Of a DNA stretch of 64,000 nucleotides, positions 12,236 through 22,019 are shown one piece after another. Where the stretch lies: positions 37,825,632 through 37,889,631 of the forward strand of contig CM028377.1 of the NCBI GenBank assembly GCA_013146195.2, in the 5' to 3' direction. The notes under the pieces are model-generated. The model was not told the origin of the DNA. It saw only the letters and a program-made list of their open reading frames with translations, and made no database searches. How positions within the stretch are numbered: position 1 is the stretch's first letter; the number at the start of each line of letters is the position of its first letter. The translations under genes and the position numbers were made by a program. Origin of the DNA: Codonopsis lanceolata. Taxonomy: Eukaryota > Streptophyta > Magnoliopsida > Asterales > Campanulaceae.

Positions 12236-12430
12236 TCTAATAGTGGAGGGGAGACTAATGGGCCATCTTGTGGGTCTAGTCTACTAAAAATATGGGCCAG
12301 AAGGTTGGAGGTGATAGTGGGCCAGTCCTAAAAGTGGTTTCGGTGGGGGATATTAGAGGGCCCTTTCCATCTGAGTCTGTGGAGGGTATGAAGCACAAGT
12401 TGACTTTGAACGGAATCAAGATCGAACCCA
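12236..12430 (+). pseudogene. LINE L1 ORF1 continuation
   Basis: This 195-bp island lies between insertions L2 and L3. It reads as linker sequence (GPVLKVVSVGDIRGPFPSES, then HKLTLNGIKIEPK) and is contiguous in sense with 13505 onward once L3 is removed. Its last ten bases, ATCGAACCCA, are the left copy of the L3 target-site duplication. Confidence 0.55.
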
Positions 12431-13504
12431 AGGAGAGTGGTGGTAAGCTTGTTTGGTGAGGGTGAGCATATGTGGTTTCGGAAGGATGTGTCTACTTGTT
12501 ATGGGGTGGGGGTTTGGAAAGGTGTCAGGAAGGGTTAGGCTTAGTTTGAGAGACATATCTCTTTTGAGGTTGGTATTGGGTCTAAAGTTAGATTCTGGAA
12601 GGATAAACGGTGTGATGGCATGGAGTTATGGAGATCAGTTCCAGCTTTGTTCAATTTAGCAAGTGAGAAAGATTGCTTAGTTAATTCGATTTGAATATAG
12701 AGGATGGAAAAGTCTCTTGGAGTTCCATATTTCAGAGAGATCTTCAGGATGGGGAGATGGACTCTTGTGTTCAGTTTTTTGCCAAGTTATACTCTTACTC
12801 GGTGAGTCAGCGCGAGGATAGGGCGGTGTGGGTGGGCTCGAAGAGAACTATTTCTGTTAGATCCTACTATCATATTATTTCTAACAAAGAGAGGATTGTG
12901 TTCCCTTGGAGAAGTATTTGGAGAGTGAAAGCTCCGAGTAGAGTTTTGTATTTCGCATGGGAAGTTGCTAGAGAAGCCATCCTTACAGGTGATAATTTGC
13001 AGAGACGTCAAGTGACCAATGTTAATTGGTGTTTCATGTGCAAAGGATGTGATTAAAGTGTGAACCACTTGTTGCTGCACTGCCTAATTGTGTCTATGCT
13101 TTAGAATTCAATGCTTAGTTTGTTCTCTGTTGCTTAGGTGATGCCGAGATCTGTTAAAGATCTCCTTTTGAGCTGGTCATTGTACAAGAGGAGAAGAAGA
13201 AGGAATAGCTTTTGGTACGCAGTCCCTCTAGGTATTTGGTGGACCATATGGAGGGAAAGGAATAGAAGGGTGTTTGAGGAAGAGGAGAGGACAGTGGACA
13301 AGTTGAAGGATGAGCTGCTTCACACGTTATTCTTTTGGGGGGTTGAGGATACAAATTCTTCCAATATTCACAACTTTTCGTGTATCGATTTTGTTAATAG
13401 TTTTTCTATAGATTAGTCCGATTGTATATGCTTATAGATTGTTAAAAGGACACGTCTCCCGATTAGACGCTTTGGTATATAATACTTTACTTATCAAAAA
13501 AAAA
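12431..13504 (+). mobile_element. LINE inserted in L1, C-terminal part of ORF2 (L3)
   Basis: The 1.07-kb element is flanked by ATCGAACCCA at 12421-12430 and 13505-13514, a 10-bp target-site duplication next to the poly(A) tail. It contains only the post-RT end of ORF2: VWKGVRKG, GSKVRFWKDKRCDG, then the frame 12691-13056 with WEVAREAILTGDNL and NWCFMCKG, and SVNHLLLHC after a stop. The 3' end reads TTTACTTATC plus poly(A). Confidence 0.9.
13453..13469 (+). other. LINE 3'-UTR stem-loop (L3)
   Basis: It reads CGTCT, loop CCCGATT, AGACG. The innermost pair is T-A here but A-T in the other copies. Confidence 0.65.
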
Positions 13505-14160
13505 ATCGAACCCATGGTGATAGGAGGATATTGACAGAGGATAAGATGTCAGGCGTGAGGCATGACGTCACAGTGTTCTATTCCGGACAGCCTAGGTTTC
13601 TCGAGGGAGAGGTTCAACGCTTGTTATGGCAACGAACCATCGTCAACCTCTGCTTCGAAGGAGTCATCGAAGATGGCGGAAGATGGGCCAAGTGCAGACG
13701 GTCCCAATGGGGTTGCGTCAAGGCATGGGGATCAATAAAAGGGGGATTCGGTTGTAGGGCAGTCCTAGGATGGGTAATGAATTTGATTTGTGTGCGCAGG
13801 ATCCAGGACGGGAGCAGTCTCGGAGGAGCCTTTAAAGTGCACACCTATCTCTGTTATTTTTCCTGAAGGCCATGGTGAAGAGAAGGACTGTTCCAAGTGC
13901 GTGTCTAACAAGGTTCTCTCCCTTTGGGCGAGAAGAAGGGCTAAGGGTTTCGGTAGATTTTTGGGTATCTTGAGCAGGGTTTGAAGATAAAATTATAGAA
14001 CAAAAAACAGTGGAGATCTTCTAAAGGTAATAGGATTCCCTAAGTGCCAATTTGAAAGTCAGGGGTTAGCGGGAATTGAAGCAGTTGTGCTCTAGCCTGA
14101 AATTGTACAAGTCAGGGAGGATAGGAGGGGATGGTAGGATGAAACGATCTCATAATTAAA
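13505..14160 (+). pseudogene. LINE L1 ORF1 C-terminal and ORF1-ORF2 linker remnant
   Basis: This continues L1 after the L3 insertion. Frames of 60-110 codons are present, but stops and frame changes are frequent and no domain is clear. It is assigned by position between ORF1-like and endonuclease sequence. Confidence 0.5.
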
Positions 14161-14164
14161 TGTT

Positions 14165-15235
14165 TCTCATGGATCTTCGAATTATTTCGTGGAATGTGTG
14201 GGTATTAATAATTTGCGGAAGCAGCAGAGTATAAAGGCGGTTCTTAGGAGGTGGAAGCCTCATTTAGTCTGCCTTCAAGAAACGAAAATGGCCTCTATTG
14301 ACAAAAGAGTGGTGAATAGTGCTGGGGGTGGTAGATGGTTTGATTGGGCTTTCGTTGGGACTAATGGAGGTGCTGGAGGTATTCTGGTTATGTGGGATAG
14401 GAGGGTAGTCTCTAAGATTGATGTGGTAAAGGGCACATATTCAGTTTCGTGTTTGCTGCAATCGGTGGAGAATGATCAACACTGGATCTTTTCGGGGATT
14501 TATGGTCCTTGTGCTGATAATCTTAGGTAGTTGTTGTGGGATGAATTGAGGACAATCAAAGACAAGTGGGCCTGGGCCGCTCCTTGGTGCATCGGTGGAG
14601 ATTTTAATGTGGTTAGGCATCCTCGCGAACGGTCAAGTTCAAGTGGGGTTACGCGAGCCATGACTGATTTTAATGAGTTCATAAACGATTTGGGTTTGGT
14701 GGACTTACAGTTATCGGGAGGTAATTTCACCTGGTTTAGACATGGAGATAGGAATCAATTTTCCAGGATTGATAGGATTCTTCTTTCCGCCGATTGCGAC
14801 GATGGCTGTAGGGGTTCTTCCCAGTATTGTCTCCCTAGAGTCATGTCGGATCATACGCCTTTGCTGTTGGAGAGTTGGGGTACGAAGAAAGGTAAATCTC
14901 TGTTCAGATTTGAGAACATGTGGTTGCGTGAACCGGGTTTTTTGGATTGGGTGCTTTCAAAGTGGTGTTCTTATATGATCAGTGGGAATTCTGACTTTAT
15001 TCTTGCTCAAAAGTTGAAGCTGCTCAAGAAGGACCTAAAAACTTGGAACAAAGAGGTGTTTGGGAGGATAGATATTAAGATTAAGCAAGTGATGGAAGAA
15101 GTGAGAATTTTGGATGAGAAATCAGGTTTGGGTGGTGGCTTAACTGAGGCGGAAGAGGCGAAGCGAAGTGCATTAAAGAAGGGGATAGAAATACCAATTT
15201 TTTTCACAAAATGGCGAGCATGCATAAGAGAGTGA
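14165..15235 (+). pseudogene. LINE L1 ORF2 endonuclease domain (exo/endo/phosphatase)
   Basis: APE-like endonuclease nicks target DNA to prime reverse transcription. Visible motifs in order are ISWNV at the start, KPHLVCLQETK (catalytic E), IYGPC, GGDFNVVRHPRERS (catalytic D and N), GNFTWFRHGDRNQFSRIDRIL (catalytic D) and MSDHTPLLL (catalytic H), then the FRFENMW segment and a coiled linker. A frameshift lies just after ISWNV and a TAG stop splits 14189-14530 from 14531-15235. Catalytic residues are otherwise kept. Confidence 0.9.
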
Positions 15236-15720
15236 ATCACATCAGTAATATCTCGATTGATGGTATCCTGTTGGATGAACATTAAGGAGGGCATAGCAGG
15301 TTTTTATGCAGATCTTTTGGAGGCCAAAAATGGACAGTGTCAGGTTTAATACTTTGGGAGATGCTGATAGTAGTTCGTTGGAGGCGCCTTTCACTGAAGA
15401 GGAAGTAGTAGCTGCGTTGCGTAGTATGAGCGGGGATAAAGCTCCAAGTCCGGATGGTTTTACAATGGCTTTCTTCGAACAGTGCTGGGAGGTGGTTAAA
15501 GTTGATGTTATGGAGGTCTTTAAATATTTTCATGAGTAAGTGTTTTGAGAAAAGTTCCGAAGAAAGTGGGAGCTTCTAATGTGGGGGACTACAGACCTAT
15601 AAGTTTGGTAGGCAGTTTCAATAAATTGCTAGCCAAGATTCTTGCTTTGAGATTAAGGCAGATTATGGGGAAGTTGATTTCTGATTGAAGAAAGATTATT
15701 GGGAGCTTCTAGAATAGTGG
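15236..15720 (+). pseudogene. LINE L1 reverse transcriptase, N-terminal part
   Basis: Typical RT entry motifs follow the endonuclease: an IKEGIAGFYADLF-like stretch, FTEEEVVAALRSMSGDKAPSPDGF at about 15390-15460, then after stops VPKKVGASNVGDYRPISLVGSFNKLLAKILALRLR at about 15555-15660. The palm core and YADD region are missing because the sequence turns into rearranged tail DNA at about 15720. Confidence 0.85.
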
Positions 15721-16771
15721 TGTTCGGGCCTATGTGGCAAACTTGATATAGGACATATGATACATTGGGCTTTTCTGTATTTATTACAAAGGATGGGATT
15801 CAGTGATATAAGTTTGGTTTTATATATCTAGGCGGTGTTGATTAATGGGGAAGTTTCACCCTCTTTCTCCCTTTCTATATTTTGGTCAATTGCTTTTAGA
15901 TAGAGAAGTAGCCAAGATTTCAATTCTTGTTTCTCACCTTCTTTGAGATTAAGGCTGGGGTAGATCCTTTCTTTCTTATGGGGAAGTTGATTTCCGATGG
16001 CAGATGTGAGCTTTTAGCCGGTTTCTGGGTGCATGCGTTTGTAGCTTCCTTTAAGAATAAGGCATGTGGAACAGATTATTGGCGCTTCCTTTATAGCTAA
16101 TGAATGCCCGTCTCGGTCGTAAGAGGATAGAAAAGTAGATGGGAAGGGCAAGGGACAAGCTAGAGTGGGCATCGTGTGTGAAAAGTGGTGAAAAATTTCG
16201 TTTAATGGCCTATTGTGCGATATTTGGTGGAAACGTTGTGAAGGAGAGTTGTGGTTGGTAAATATTGATGGAGCATATGGTTCCCGAGTATAAATAGCTC
16301 TTTTGGCGGAGTTTGGAAAGGGATTTGTAAAGGGAGGGGATGTTTGATAGAAATATTTCGTTGCTTTAAATAAATCGAAAACAGATTTTGGAAAGTGAAT
16401 TGGGCGGATTTATTTTTCTGTATTTATTAATGGTAACGTGGTTTGGATGGGATTCTGGGAGTTAGAATCTGATATTGTTAGTGATTATATTCCCTAGCTC
16501 TATCAAGTTGAGCCCCTCTCTTCCCATGGATTAGGTTTTATAGTTTTTTGCGTATCTAGGATTCTAGAGATAACCTTCTCGGTGTTGATTAATGGGAACC
16601 TGCGGGTTTTTTCTGATCTGCGACAGGGACCAATTAAAGACCATAATCTCTTTAGCGAGGCTCCCTTTCTTTGTAAATAGTTTTTCTTGTGTATTTTGGT
16701 CTAGTGTACTTGGATGCGCCTCCCTTTTGCCGTTTTTATTAATATATATCTTTACTTATCAAAAAAAAAAA
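15721..16771 (+). repeat. Rearranged tail of LINE L1
   Basis: No coherent RT is left. Short phrases recur at different places: GGTGTTGATTAATGGG at about 15834 and 16583, TTTCTGTATTTATTA at about 15770 and 16420, and GATTATTGG-GCTTC at about 15690 and 16073. This suggests scrambling by several deletions and duplications. It ends with the L1 poly(A) tail. Confidence 0.55.
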
Positions 16772-17792
16772 TGAGTCTTACCAACCAAATTGAGTAGACT
16801 TTTAGATAGTCTTCTTTCAAGTATTTCCCACTTTTAAGAGGTGAATGTGACAAGGAAAAAGAACATTCACAAAGAAAGATAATTGCAGGAAGCGCAAGTC
16901 CATCCTAAACAGAATCACCACAACAGATGAGACATATATATTCAATTGGACTCAAATCAAAAACAGCGCACAAGGGTGTGAAGCCATGTTGATGGACTAT
17001 ATATCCAATAGGAAATGCAAGAGACAAAAGGGAACAAAAGGCACCCCTTGGACACAAGAACTAGAAACAATCATATGCCGTCCTCCAAAAGAACAATAAA
17101 TTCACCCACAAACTCTAAATCCAAAAAGAACACTCATATAGCTCCAAAACTAGAACCTTCTTCCTTTAGCATGCCTCCTACTTTAAACCATTCATCAATT
17201 CCATTATATAAAAAGGAAACACCTCCCAATTCCCATTTCACCACCCCCAGTAGGAACTCAACACATACCAATAGAAAAACAAGGCTTACAATTGATAGCT
17301 TCCTAGTGACTGCTATGACGAAAATCTGGCAAGCTGTTTTCTATGTATTTCAACAAGTGACACGAATTAGTAACAACTTTATCCTAGTCAGAACAATGGT
17401 TCATTGGATACTCGAGTGTTAAGTGCGCAATTTTCATATAATTGGCTCGGCGTCAATCTAATGGGCTCAATTCCACTACCTAGAATAAAAATATCTGATA
17501 GACATCTCAATATTACTTTTGAAATGACTAGCATCTTCAGTCTGGACAAAGGCAAATCCAATATCAAAATTACTGCTTAACACACAATCATTATGATCTA
17601 GGTTATGAAATCTCAGTCATTGAATCAATATTAAGATAACTATTAACAACGACTTTTAGATTTTCTTATGAACAAGTAAATTTTAAAATGGTCAAAATTT
17701 AATCAAATTGAACAATAAGTCAAACTAGGACTTCTCTCGTGGCGGAGAGAATAAGATACAGCACAATTAAAAAGTACTAAGTGAATTGAAAC
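16772..17792. other. Intron 1 sequence next to exon 1
   Basis: No element or RNA gene is recognised. A 135-codon plus-strand frame at 17015-17422 is low-complexity (S, T, N, K rich) and has no supporting context. It is most likely original TRS120 intron sequence. Confidence 0.45.
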
Positions 17793-18203
17793 CTGCGAAT
17801 CTCCGGGGCAAAATGCGAAACACCGCTGGACGAGGGAAGAAGAGTAGCCCTTACAGGCAGCGGCGAACTGCTCGACGACGGAATCGAGATCGGGACAAGA
17901 CGGGCAATGACAGATACCGATCACAGCTTGGATTTTGCGATTAGACTGGAAGTCCTCCCAGGGGCTGGGTGGCGATCCGGCAACCATGAACTTGAAGCGG
18001 AGGCAGCCAGAGTCCCAGGGCTGCTGATCGAAGGGGCTCTTTTGGTGCTCGGTGTAGAATGAACTAATGGTGGATAATTCGATCTTGTGGTGACGAGCAA
18101 GCATGGCGACGTAGTTGCGAAAGAGAGATGGCTGGATTGGACCGATTGGGAGGACGGCGATTCGGATCATGAAACTCGTCTCGATGCTCACGTCGGGCTC
18201 CAT
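17793..18203 (-). CDS. TRS120: TRS120 exon 1 (trafficking protein particle complex II subunit)
   Basis: The 137 codons start at MEPDVSIETS and end at FCPGDSQ, followed by a GT donor (CAG then GTTTCAATT). The text closely follows plant TRS120 N-termini, including IAVLPIG, SSFYTEHQKSPF, WDSG-LRFKF, GSPPSPWEDFQSNRK and AVIGICHCPS-PDLDSV. TRS120 is a large (about 1,200 aa) TRAPPII-specific subunit of the Rab-GTPase exchange complex acting in post-Golgi traffic and cytokinesis. The frame is intact and more GC-rich than its surroundings, as expected for a constrained exon. The start is the conserved MEPDVS methionine. A mariner-like element begins about 180 bp upstream of the ATG, so the promoter must lie within or beyond it or be very short. 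Confidence 0.92.
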
Positions 18204-18383
18204 TGCCGACGGTGAAGTGGCGAGGGCTGTCCGGTGGCGATCAGTGGGAGTGTGAAGTGAGAGATTCTGTTCAGAGAATTTTACTCAATTTTACATTTTC
18301 AGAGTTTAGTGTCCCCCATGACAGTATTTATCTTGATTTATTTACTTTTTGGTTGGCACATAAAAAAATGGGGAGTTTGCATA
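18204..18383 (-). promoter_or_regulatory. TRS120 5' UTR / proximal upstream region
   Basis: Only 180 bp separate the TRS120 ATG from the TA target site of the mariner-like element. No clear TATA box was placed. The 5' UTR probably starts here. Confidence 0.4.
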
Positions 18384-19461
18384 CTCCCTCGTCCCTAAAT
18401 AATAATATTCGTTTTTTTCTTTTTCGTCCGTTCCAAAATAATTATCACTTTGAAACTTTTCTTTTTAGAAAGTATTTTTTACCATTTTGCTATTAAGAGA
18501 ATTAATCACTAAATCATGGGACCTACCCAATTTTCTTCATCAACGTCTTTTCTTCATCGGCGTCTTCTCTATTCTTCAAAAAATTGGTGGGATACTTAGT
18601 TCAATAACCAAAAAGGAGTATTTCAATCTTCTCTCTCGTTGTGGTCTCTCCATGAATTGAGGTTCGTAACCTCCCTACTTCATCAAATTTCATCTCACTC
18701 GTTTATCCCCAATTTTCTAGGGCAACAAAATCTTGAGATTTACAATCCGAAGCTGACTGAATGCACTTCGTTTCTCAGTCTTCTACTTCTTTGCGGAACC
18801 CTGAATCTCTATGTGGTACGTCACTTTATTTGTTATTGTCTCAATTGTACTATGTCTATGTGTGTGTCTAGAGAAATGAGGAAATTTGGAGAACTCTGTT
18901 TTTTTTTACAAACTTATTTTGGAGATGAAAGGAACTTGGAAAATGACTTGGAGAAGGCTTAGAAATGGTAGTTTTATGCTGGAGAATTTAGTGAGTGAGA
19001 GAGAGAGAGAGAGTCTACAATCTTGTGTTTGAGCAAACATGTGTGACTTAGTTTATTTCGTGAGAAATTAGAGTAATTTGTTTATTTACTTTGGAGTGAT
19101 TATCAAATGCCATTTTTTGACATGTTGAATGCTAGTTGGTCAATTTTGTTTGCAATTTGGGAGTTTTTGTAGAACAATAGTTATCTTTCATTTGATGTTG
19201 TTGTTGTAGCTACTTTGTATCTTAGGGTGTATTTGGGTTTATGGTTGTCCCGCGGGTAATATTTTTTCTTTTTCACTGATCAAAATACATTAAAATAAAA
19301 AAACTTCATATATCCTTTCATCTGCAAATCCGCCTAAGCATGGATATAGGCATACCCACCTTTCAGCAAGCAGATTAATTATGGATCCCAAAATAATTCT
19401 CTTAACATAGGCTTGGACCTGGTTCTCAAGAGTTTATAATTTTGAATTATGGAACCCCTTG

Positions 19462-20540
19462 TGATGCGGTTGTGAGGAAGAAGGTTACGAAATGCATGGA
19501 AGTACTTGGGCAAACTATAAGTGAGAATGAAGCTAAGTCGGGAAGGGAAAGGAACAAGCAAGGGGGCAGCAACGAGGGCAGCACGTTCACAAACAGAGAG
19601 GGCTTCTTGGACTATTTTGGGTTGGAAGAAAAGGGACCCGAGAACCACAAGGGGCTGGTCCAAGTTAGCTCGTGGAAGGGAGGCACTAACGGGGTCTGTA
19701 CGTGTCGTGACTGGCAAGGAGATGACCACGACTTCTCTTGGAGGCTAGGCCGGCCACCATGAGTCCTATTTCATAAAGGAAGGATAGACTAGGAATTCTG
19801 CCATAGGATAGAAGTTAATTGTTTCCTAATTAGAGTTAGTTTCTTTTGATAATTTAGGAAGTTTGTTTTGGTTAGGAAAATAGTTTCTTTTCTTCCAAGT
19901 TTTAGAGTTTCTTTCCTTTTAAACTTAGGAGTATTTTGTAAGCCTTTTTAAAGGCATTCCTTTGGAATAAGACGGTAGAATATAATTTTGATTTTGAAGA
20001 AAAACTCTTCTTGAAGAACAAGTTTGTTCTTTTTAAAAATCGGTTCAATCCAAGCTAAGTGAGTGAAGCCGAGTTTGATTTGTCCGTCGGATTTCTTTAC
20101 GTCGAGCGAGTGAAGTTCGACCGGTGAGTCCGTTATCCTTTTTATTTTGTTGTTGTCGTGTGTGTGTGTTGTGTGGGCTGTTGCGAGGTTGTTTCGAAGT
20201 CGTGTTCGGGCAGCCTAGTCGAGCAGTTTTGGACAATACTTTGGCTGATTGAAACTGGTGTTACAAGGCTAGTTTAAGGGCTGTTTTAGCAAGGATTATT
20301 GAGCAGGTTCGTGGCTGAAGTTGGAGTGTATTTGAGCAGGTTTGGGCAGTCTAAAAGCTGGGAATTTTGGCTAGTTTGTTAACAAAATAGTAGGGAGTTT
20401 TGGGGTTTTTATTTTGGGACAACCTAGTTTATTAAAAAGATAAGAAAAACAAACAGTTTTAGAGAGTTTTGTGACGGGTTTGGGGCTATATAAGAGGGTT
20501 GAAACTGATTGGTGGTGTTCAGATTTTTGTCACCATATCA
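19462..20540. mobile_element. Solo LTR inside mariner-like copy A
   Basis: This 1,079-bp insertion begins TGATGCGG and ends CATATCA (TGAT...ATCA termini) and is flanked by 5-bp duplications CCTTG at 19457-19461 and 20541-20545. Copy B has the uninterrupted site GGAACCCCTTGTCAAATT near 33510, a natural empty site. No internal retrotransposon coding sequence is present, so it fits a solo LTR left by recombination. Frames of 75-116 codons inside it are not credible genes. Confidence 0.9.
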
Positions 20541-21260
20541 CCTTGTCAAATTAAATTGTGATCCTCTGGAATGTTGAGATAAAAATGCTTTACAATAGGA
20601 TGATGGTGATTAGCCTTCAAGTTGGCTGCGAGCAATGGCAACATGTATTGGTGGTTATTAGAGTGGATGACTGGATGGTAATGAGATCAAAAGGAATATA
20701 AACAAAACAATGTAGATGTAGACGAAGGAGGGGAAGGAAATATCTAGCTCAATGAAATTTGACACGACAAGTATTACCTAAAGGATACTTGAATAACTTA
20801 ATTTTCGAAGTAGGATTCTTTTTTCTGGGACAGATGGAGTAGTAAGGCCAAGTATCATTGGAGTAAGAGAAACACGGATACGAAAAATGAACACATGCAA
20901 TATACTCCAAAATGGCAAAAAAAAATGATCGTATCACCCAAAAAACTACTCACAATTACCAGCTCAATTCATCAAAAATCCAAGAAAGAATCTGTAGTAT
21001 TTATGTTTATCTAACCTCTGCATATAACTTTTCTTATGCTAGTTTATCGAATCCAATAATAAACTTTTCATTGGAAAGGACCTCTTGTTTCTTTCCAACA
21101 AATTGCATCATTGTCGGACCCTTAATAGGACATCTATGTCAGCACTTCCTTTTCACTAGGAAGGTAAACTTTATGCCACCTTTAACACATTGTCACTAAC
21201 TGTTCCTTTTTATTTTACCTTGTGTTAAAATCTTTATTATGCTAACTATATCATTCGTAA

Positions 21261-21665
21261 ATGTCAACATGTGAGTCGTTAACTTTAAAAGGGGTTCCCG
21301 GTTCAACAATGTTGTCTTATGTTTTAAATGGGCAAACAATATCAGTTGAGCAACGATCATTGGAGCGTGCAAAGATTATTCTTGGTCTTGTTGAATTGGG
21401 AGACTTCGTAGATGTTGAGGTCCACGAGGAAACCAATGACAATGAGCTTAATCACTTGCGAAAGAAAATTGCGTCTATGGAAGAAGAGATTGATAAGATG
21501 AAACTACGTATACAAGAGATGGAGAAAATGATGCGGATGATGCAACAACAACAAATAGAAGAGATTGCAAAGATCCAAGAACATATGCATGAGACGGAAG
21601 AACATACATTGATGATGCAACAACAAATGGATGGGATAGAACAAAAGATGGTGTTTATTGTATGA
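21261..21665 (+). CDS. 134-codon coiled-coil ORF within mariner-like copy A
   Basis: The frame is intact from ATG to stop. Residues 1-60 form a short mixed region (GVPGSTMLSYVLNGQTI, then an ERAKIILGLVELGDFVDVEV stretch). Residues 62-130 are a strongly charged heptad-like segment rich in E, K, M and Q, predicted by eye as a coiled coil. The family was not recognised. It could be a terminal exon of a captured host gene or an accessory protein of the transposon. The matching region of copy B (about 34100-34450) is broken by small deletions, so no conserved function can be claimed. Confidence 0.45.
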   Translation: MSTCESLTLKGVPGSTMLSYVLNGQTISVEQRSLERAKIILGLVELGDFVDVEVHEETNDNELNHLRKKIASMEEEIDKMKLRIQEMEKMMRMMQQQQIEEIAKIQEHMHETEEHTLMMQQQMDGIEQKMVFIV

Positions 21666-21875
21666 TGCTGATGAATATAAGCCAGCTAGCTAGCATGTGT
21701 TTAATCAAACACTTTTGGGGAACAGTTGAGGAAATTCAAAATATTTTGTATCAATTTCCTTGTATAGTTCCACGTATTGATAAATATATCAATACTCCAC
21801 TACCGGAAGATTAATGTTGTTATGTTATGTAAAGGTTGTCTTTTGTTTTTGTTTCTAGAATATCATGTATTGACT

Positions 21876-21876
<1 letters not shown>

Positions 21877-21968
<92 letters not shown>
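21877..21968. repeat. Compound (TA)n(GT)n microsatellite
   Basis: About 36 bp of TA followed by about 55 bp of GT. The corresponding place in copy B (34658-34678) holds only a short TA run, so the GT tract grew or was lost after the copies split. Confidence 0.95.
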
Positions 21969-21971
<3 letters not shown>

Positions 21972-22019
21972 GTGCCCTGAAATCAAGTTTCTATAGAAGA
22001 GTATTATGTTTGATAATCC

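Larger units (their letters stand above)
8810..16771 (+). mobile_element. Host LINE (L1) split by two later LINEs
   Basis: Three plus-strand segments, 8810-9887, 12236-12430 and 13505-16771, read as one L1-type LINE: ORF1-like sequence, then ORF2 endonuclease and the start of RT, then a rearranged tail ending TTTACTTATC plus 11 A at 16771. The gaps are filled by LINE L2 (minus) and LINE L3 (plus). Removing both leaves about 4.5 kb. The 5' boundary is uncertain and no convincing target-site duplication was found for this element. Confidence 0.8.
102..17792 (-). other. TRS120: TRS120 intron 1, about 17.7 kb, LINE-filled
   Basis: The intron lies between a donor at 17792-17791 and an acceptor at 103-102. 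Both are consensus GT/AG sites and the flanking exons join in phase 0. At least seven LINE insertions on both strands make up most of the length, together with a Stowaway MITE. Host intron sequence seems limited to roughly 102-1690, 4216-4540, 7825-8800 and 16772-17792. An intron of this size at this position is inferred from the exons; transcripts were not available to confirm it. Confidence 0.8.

Noticed and set aside
17015..17422. 135-codon plus-strand ORF in TRS120 intron 1
   Set aside because: Composition is low-complexity, no motif is recognisable and it lies in intron sequence beside exon 1.
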